64,000 bases of DNA, taken from Anarhynchus alexandrinus (lineage: Eukaryota > Chordata > Aves > Charadriiformes > Charadriidae). Positions 61,401 to 64,000 of this stretch are shown here, one piece after another. A program made the position numbers and the translations under genes. The stretch spans positions 525,159-589,158 of the forward strand of contig VUYV01000119.1 of assembly GCA_008711295.1 (NCBI GenBank), in the 5' to 3' direction. Every line of letters starts with the position of its first letter. Position 1 is the first letter of the stretch. The notes under the pieces were generated by a model. The model did no database searches, was not told where the DNA came from, and was given only the letters and a program-made list of their open reading frames with translations.

Positions 61401-63132
61401 ACTTCTCGCACAAGAATTGAGTCACTCAATATCATATTCATAAAAAAAAATTAAGACATTAAATATTACCTAAATTTCCCATAGTATTTAGCATCCTTCT
61501 ATTTAAATGTTAATCTGTTTCTGAGACTTTTTCCCGTCTACCCTGAAACTGCCAAATATACTCCTGATGTTTAACAATAATAATTCTTGTGCATCTGCAC
61601 TTAAGAGAAAAAAATACGTTGCTGTTTAAAAGAATGCCTAAAGATTTTTTTTTAAACTCCTACTTACAATATTTTTACCATCCTTTTTGATTTTTATTGC
61701 TTTAGATGTTTCTCAGGTTCATTGACATCTTTATTCCCTGTTGTTGGTATTTTTAGTATTATTGGTATTATTTGTTTAGTAGTATTCTTAGTTTTCAGTA
61801 TTTCTAGTTTTATTTCTGGGACCCTGTAGCATGCTCTTTGGAAAAACATAATGGAGCTTTGTGATTTTTGTAACTAAAAAAGTCTTTTTTGTGTAGACTA
61901 ACTATACTAGTTGTGTTAATTAAGGCTTCTGGTATTTGTTTCTTTACATGTACAACAAGGCTTTGTTTGCTTTTAGCCATTATAACGTGGAAAGTGATTT
62001 TTGCATACCTGTCTCACCATCTGATAAGACCAGCAGTCACTGTTTCTGTTTCAAGTGCAGTCAGAAAAACCTTCACTCTAATACAATAATTGCATCTGTT
62101 GCTATACCGCTTCTCAACTGTATTTGCTCTTTCATTGCTACAGAAGACTTTTACTACTTAGATCTTCTGGCAAATAGGTTTATATTTTGGCTTGCTTATA
62201 CTTTTCAACTATAATGAATATTGCATAAGTAATAGTTCGTATTTTTTGTATTTCAAGTTTTCTTTTATTTACTTTTTTTTTAATGTTACAAATTTTCTGT
62301 TCATATTGCCTTAGGGAAATGCTTTATACTTTTCCAGTATACATTTTTTTCTCCTTTCTCAAAACACAGTCATAATTCCACACTGTGAAAAGAATTGTAT
62401 TTTCCTTTTTAAAATATGTTACATAAAACCAACCAGGACTAATTCTTGAAATTATAGATCATCAATTCCTTGCCTTTTCTATGCAGTTTCCCAGTATTAC
62501 AAAGACTATGGATCCTCTGACATCCTTCCAGTTCTGTGACCCACCTCTTTTTCCAAACAACTTTTTCCCCTTCCCCCATGCCTGCAGGCTTGTTCCTCTT
62601 CATTAACATATTCGAACTTAATCTCTTCCATCTGGCAGCCCATCCTTTGGGCTGCAGTCTGAGGATCGTTTATGGACATGTGCGCTGCTACTCTCCGCTG
62701 TTGTGTTTGCCTCTAGTTGCTGTAGCTGTAGGTGACATCCAGCAAACTGCGTTTGTACGGGGACAGGGACTGGGTTTCACAGCCACGGAGCTGCTGTCAT
62801 GGATGCTGACTGCCCACAAGGTGGACAAAGGCTTGCTGTTTAGGACAGATAATATCCATAAGTAAAAGAAAAAACCCTTTCCATACACTTCTTCCCAGCT
62901 GTGGCTGAAGGAGTTAATAGAAAATCTTTTTCAAAAGTTGTCTTTAAAGTCTGAGCTATACAGATGATGTGAAAAGACAGGGAGGACTTTGCTCTTCAGG
63001 CTGGCTTGATATTCCTCTAAATTGTTTTGGTGGCAGAGAGCTACACAATTGCTCCTCCGAGAGGGTAATAGATTGGGCTACCTGAAATACTTTAGTCCAC
63101 CTCAATAATCTTTGACCCCAAATATATGGAAG

Positions 63133-63150
63133 GTGTGTGTGTGTGGTGTG
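63133..63150. repeat. GT-rich microsatellite
   Basis: An interrupted (GT)n run, gtgtgtgtgtgtggtgtg. Confidence 0.85.
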
Positions 63151-64000
63151 GTAGCAGGGAGTATTATACAGAATTCTGGGCAGTTCTGAGTTTTAGAGCA
63201 ACCTGCCCTTGGGAGACTTCAAAGCTGTTTGCTCTAACTTATCAAAGTCCACATTGGCTATCTGGGGTAGCATAAAACCACTTTGCCTTCCCATCCCATG
63301 CTGGCCTTTAATAAGATAAAATACAGTTTAAAGTAGGAGAATGTACACAGCGGGCTGCTAAGCGGGCACCGGTGATGACAGTCAAATAGAATTTGTAATC
63401 CTTCAATAACTGTAGTAAAATAGGGCTTGTTCAGTTAAAACATGTACATGCCGTGTCTGTATTAACGCTATGAAATACTGCACATCTGAAATTTGGGATT
63501 AGGTTTGCAACACTCACACCACTCCAAATAAAATTGTTCATTGTTAGTAACCTTGTAATATCACTAGTTTCATACCAGCCCTCGTTATGATAAGAATGAT
63601 AAAGGTTTGTATTGATTATATTACAGTTTGTAAGGAAATTTTCTTGACAGTTAAAGTCATGGTGCAGACTTGTTTGGGTCGTGTTTTAGGGTGCATTTTA
63701 AGTAACTGTTCAGTTAAAATGGTACAGATATATTTCTTTTTTGAAATAGCTCATGAATGACGCTATGAACTTTCAGTTCTTAAAAAAAAAATTCATTACA
63801 GTATGCTCAATATGCACTTTTTCATTCAAACAAGCTTGATTCAAAATGTCACTTTAGTGGTATAAGATATGGGGGAATGAGAAATTACATGTATCCTGGT
63901 TGGCTGTGGAAATAAGGATTATTAATAATATGCATTATTAGGAAAAGTAAAGCTTATTGAAATATTGTACTTGTTGCAGAAATAAATTCCTAAAATGACT

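Larger units (their letters stand above)
25022..64000 (+). other. NBEA: NBEA intron downstream of exon C (at least 39 kb, partial)
   Basis: A phase 2 intron starting gtaagc and still open at the window end. It holds most of the repeats: a fold-back tRNA-like repeat, several CR1/L3 remnants and a recent CR1. It also holds somewhat GC-richer unidentified patches (26870-27480, 27800-28010, 30050-30480). Stretches 34320-44230, 46200-47630, 48300-49980, 50260-52370, 52520-54680 and 55100-59800 contain no gene or repeat that I could name, apart from simple repeats. MAB21L1, which in vertebrates sits antisense inside an NBEA intron, is not present: there is no single-exon minus-strand frame of its size (about 359 codons). 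Confidence 0.8.

Noticed and set aside
62536..62865. 109-codon plus-strand frame
   Set aside because: It arises in locally GC-richer sequence, has no recognised motif, no splice signals and no protein-like periodicity beyond hydrophobic bias.
1..64000. MAB21L1 as a nested antisense gene
   Set aside because: No single-exon minus-strand frame near 359 codons exists in the window.
1..64000. tRNA, rRNA, CRISPR or bacterial-type operon features
   Set aside because: None seen; the only tRNA-like words are in the decayed fold-back repeat at 25899-26013.

Overview
The window is vertebrate nuclear DNA, almost certainly from a bird. The base composition is AT-rich, coding exons are tiny and lie inside very long introns, and the recognisable mobile elements are CR1-type LINEs. 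Two of these keep the avian CR1 3' end, with tandem ATTCTATG or ATTCTGTG octamers. There are no bacterial features: no operons, ribosome binding sites or CRISPR arrays.

The only host gene I can support is NBEA (neurobeachin), on the + strand. Three internal exons are visible at 7607-7671 (65 nt), 21091-21199 (109 nt) and 24855-25021 (167 nt). All have AG/GT borders and their phases match, so they read as one open frame of 113 residues. This is the highly conserved stretch just N-terminal of the PH-BEACH module. The residues fit NBEA better than its paralogue LRBA. The rest of the window is intron: at least 7.6 kb before the first exon, then 13.4 kb, 3.7 kb, and at least 39 kb after the last visible exon.

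The introns hold a layered set of repeats. (1) A relatively young, 5'-truncated CR1 at 59805-61035 still has a 369-codon open reverse-transcriptase reading frame. (2) A much older CR1 at 10385-12235 runs from the endonuclease to mid reverse transcriptase and lacks the usual 3' end. (3) Short CR1 3' ends lie at 80-160 (+) and 49985-50250 (-). (4) Very old CR1/L3-like remnants lie at 32034-32125, 33290-34240 (-) and 47640-47945 (-). (5) An old tRNA-like fold-back repeat lies at 25899-26013. Microsatellites, A/T tracts and small tandem duplications are scattered throughout.

The most interesting unexplained signals are three. First, a minus-strand, frame-broken but protein-like stretch at 54688-55095 that I cannot identify, with a perfect 14-bp hairpin inside it. 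Second, a cluster of CpG-retaining, ATTA-rich sequence at 44240-46180 that looks like conserved non-coding regulatory DNA; the NBEA locus is known to host the antisense gene MAB21L1 and its control elements. Third, a 47-bp duplication flanking a single N at 52423 that may be an assembly fault. I see no convincing undescribed multi-gene system; the window is mostly ordinary large-intron sequence.
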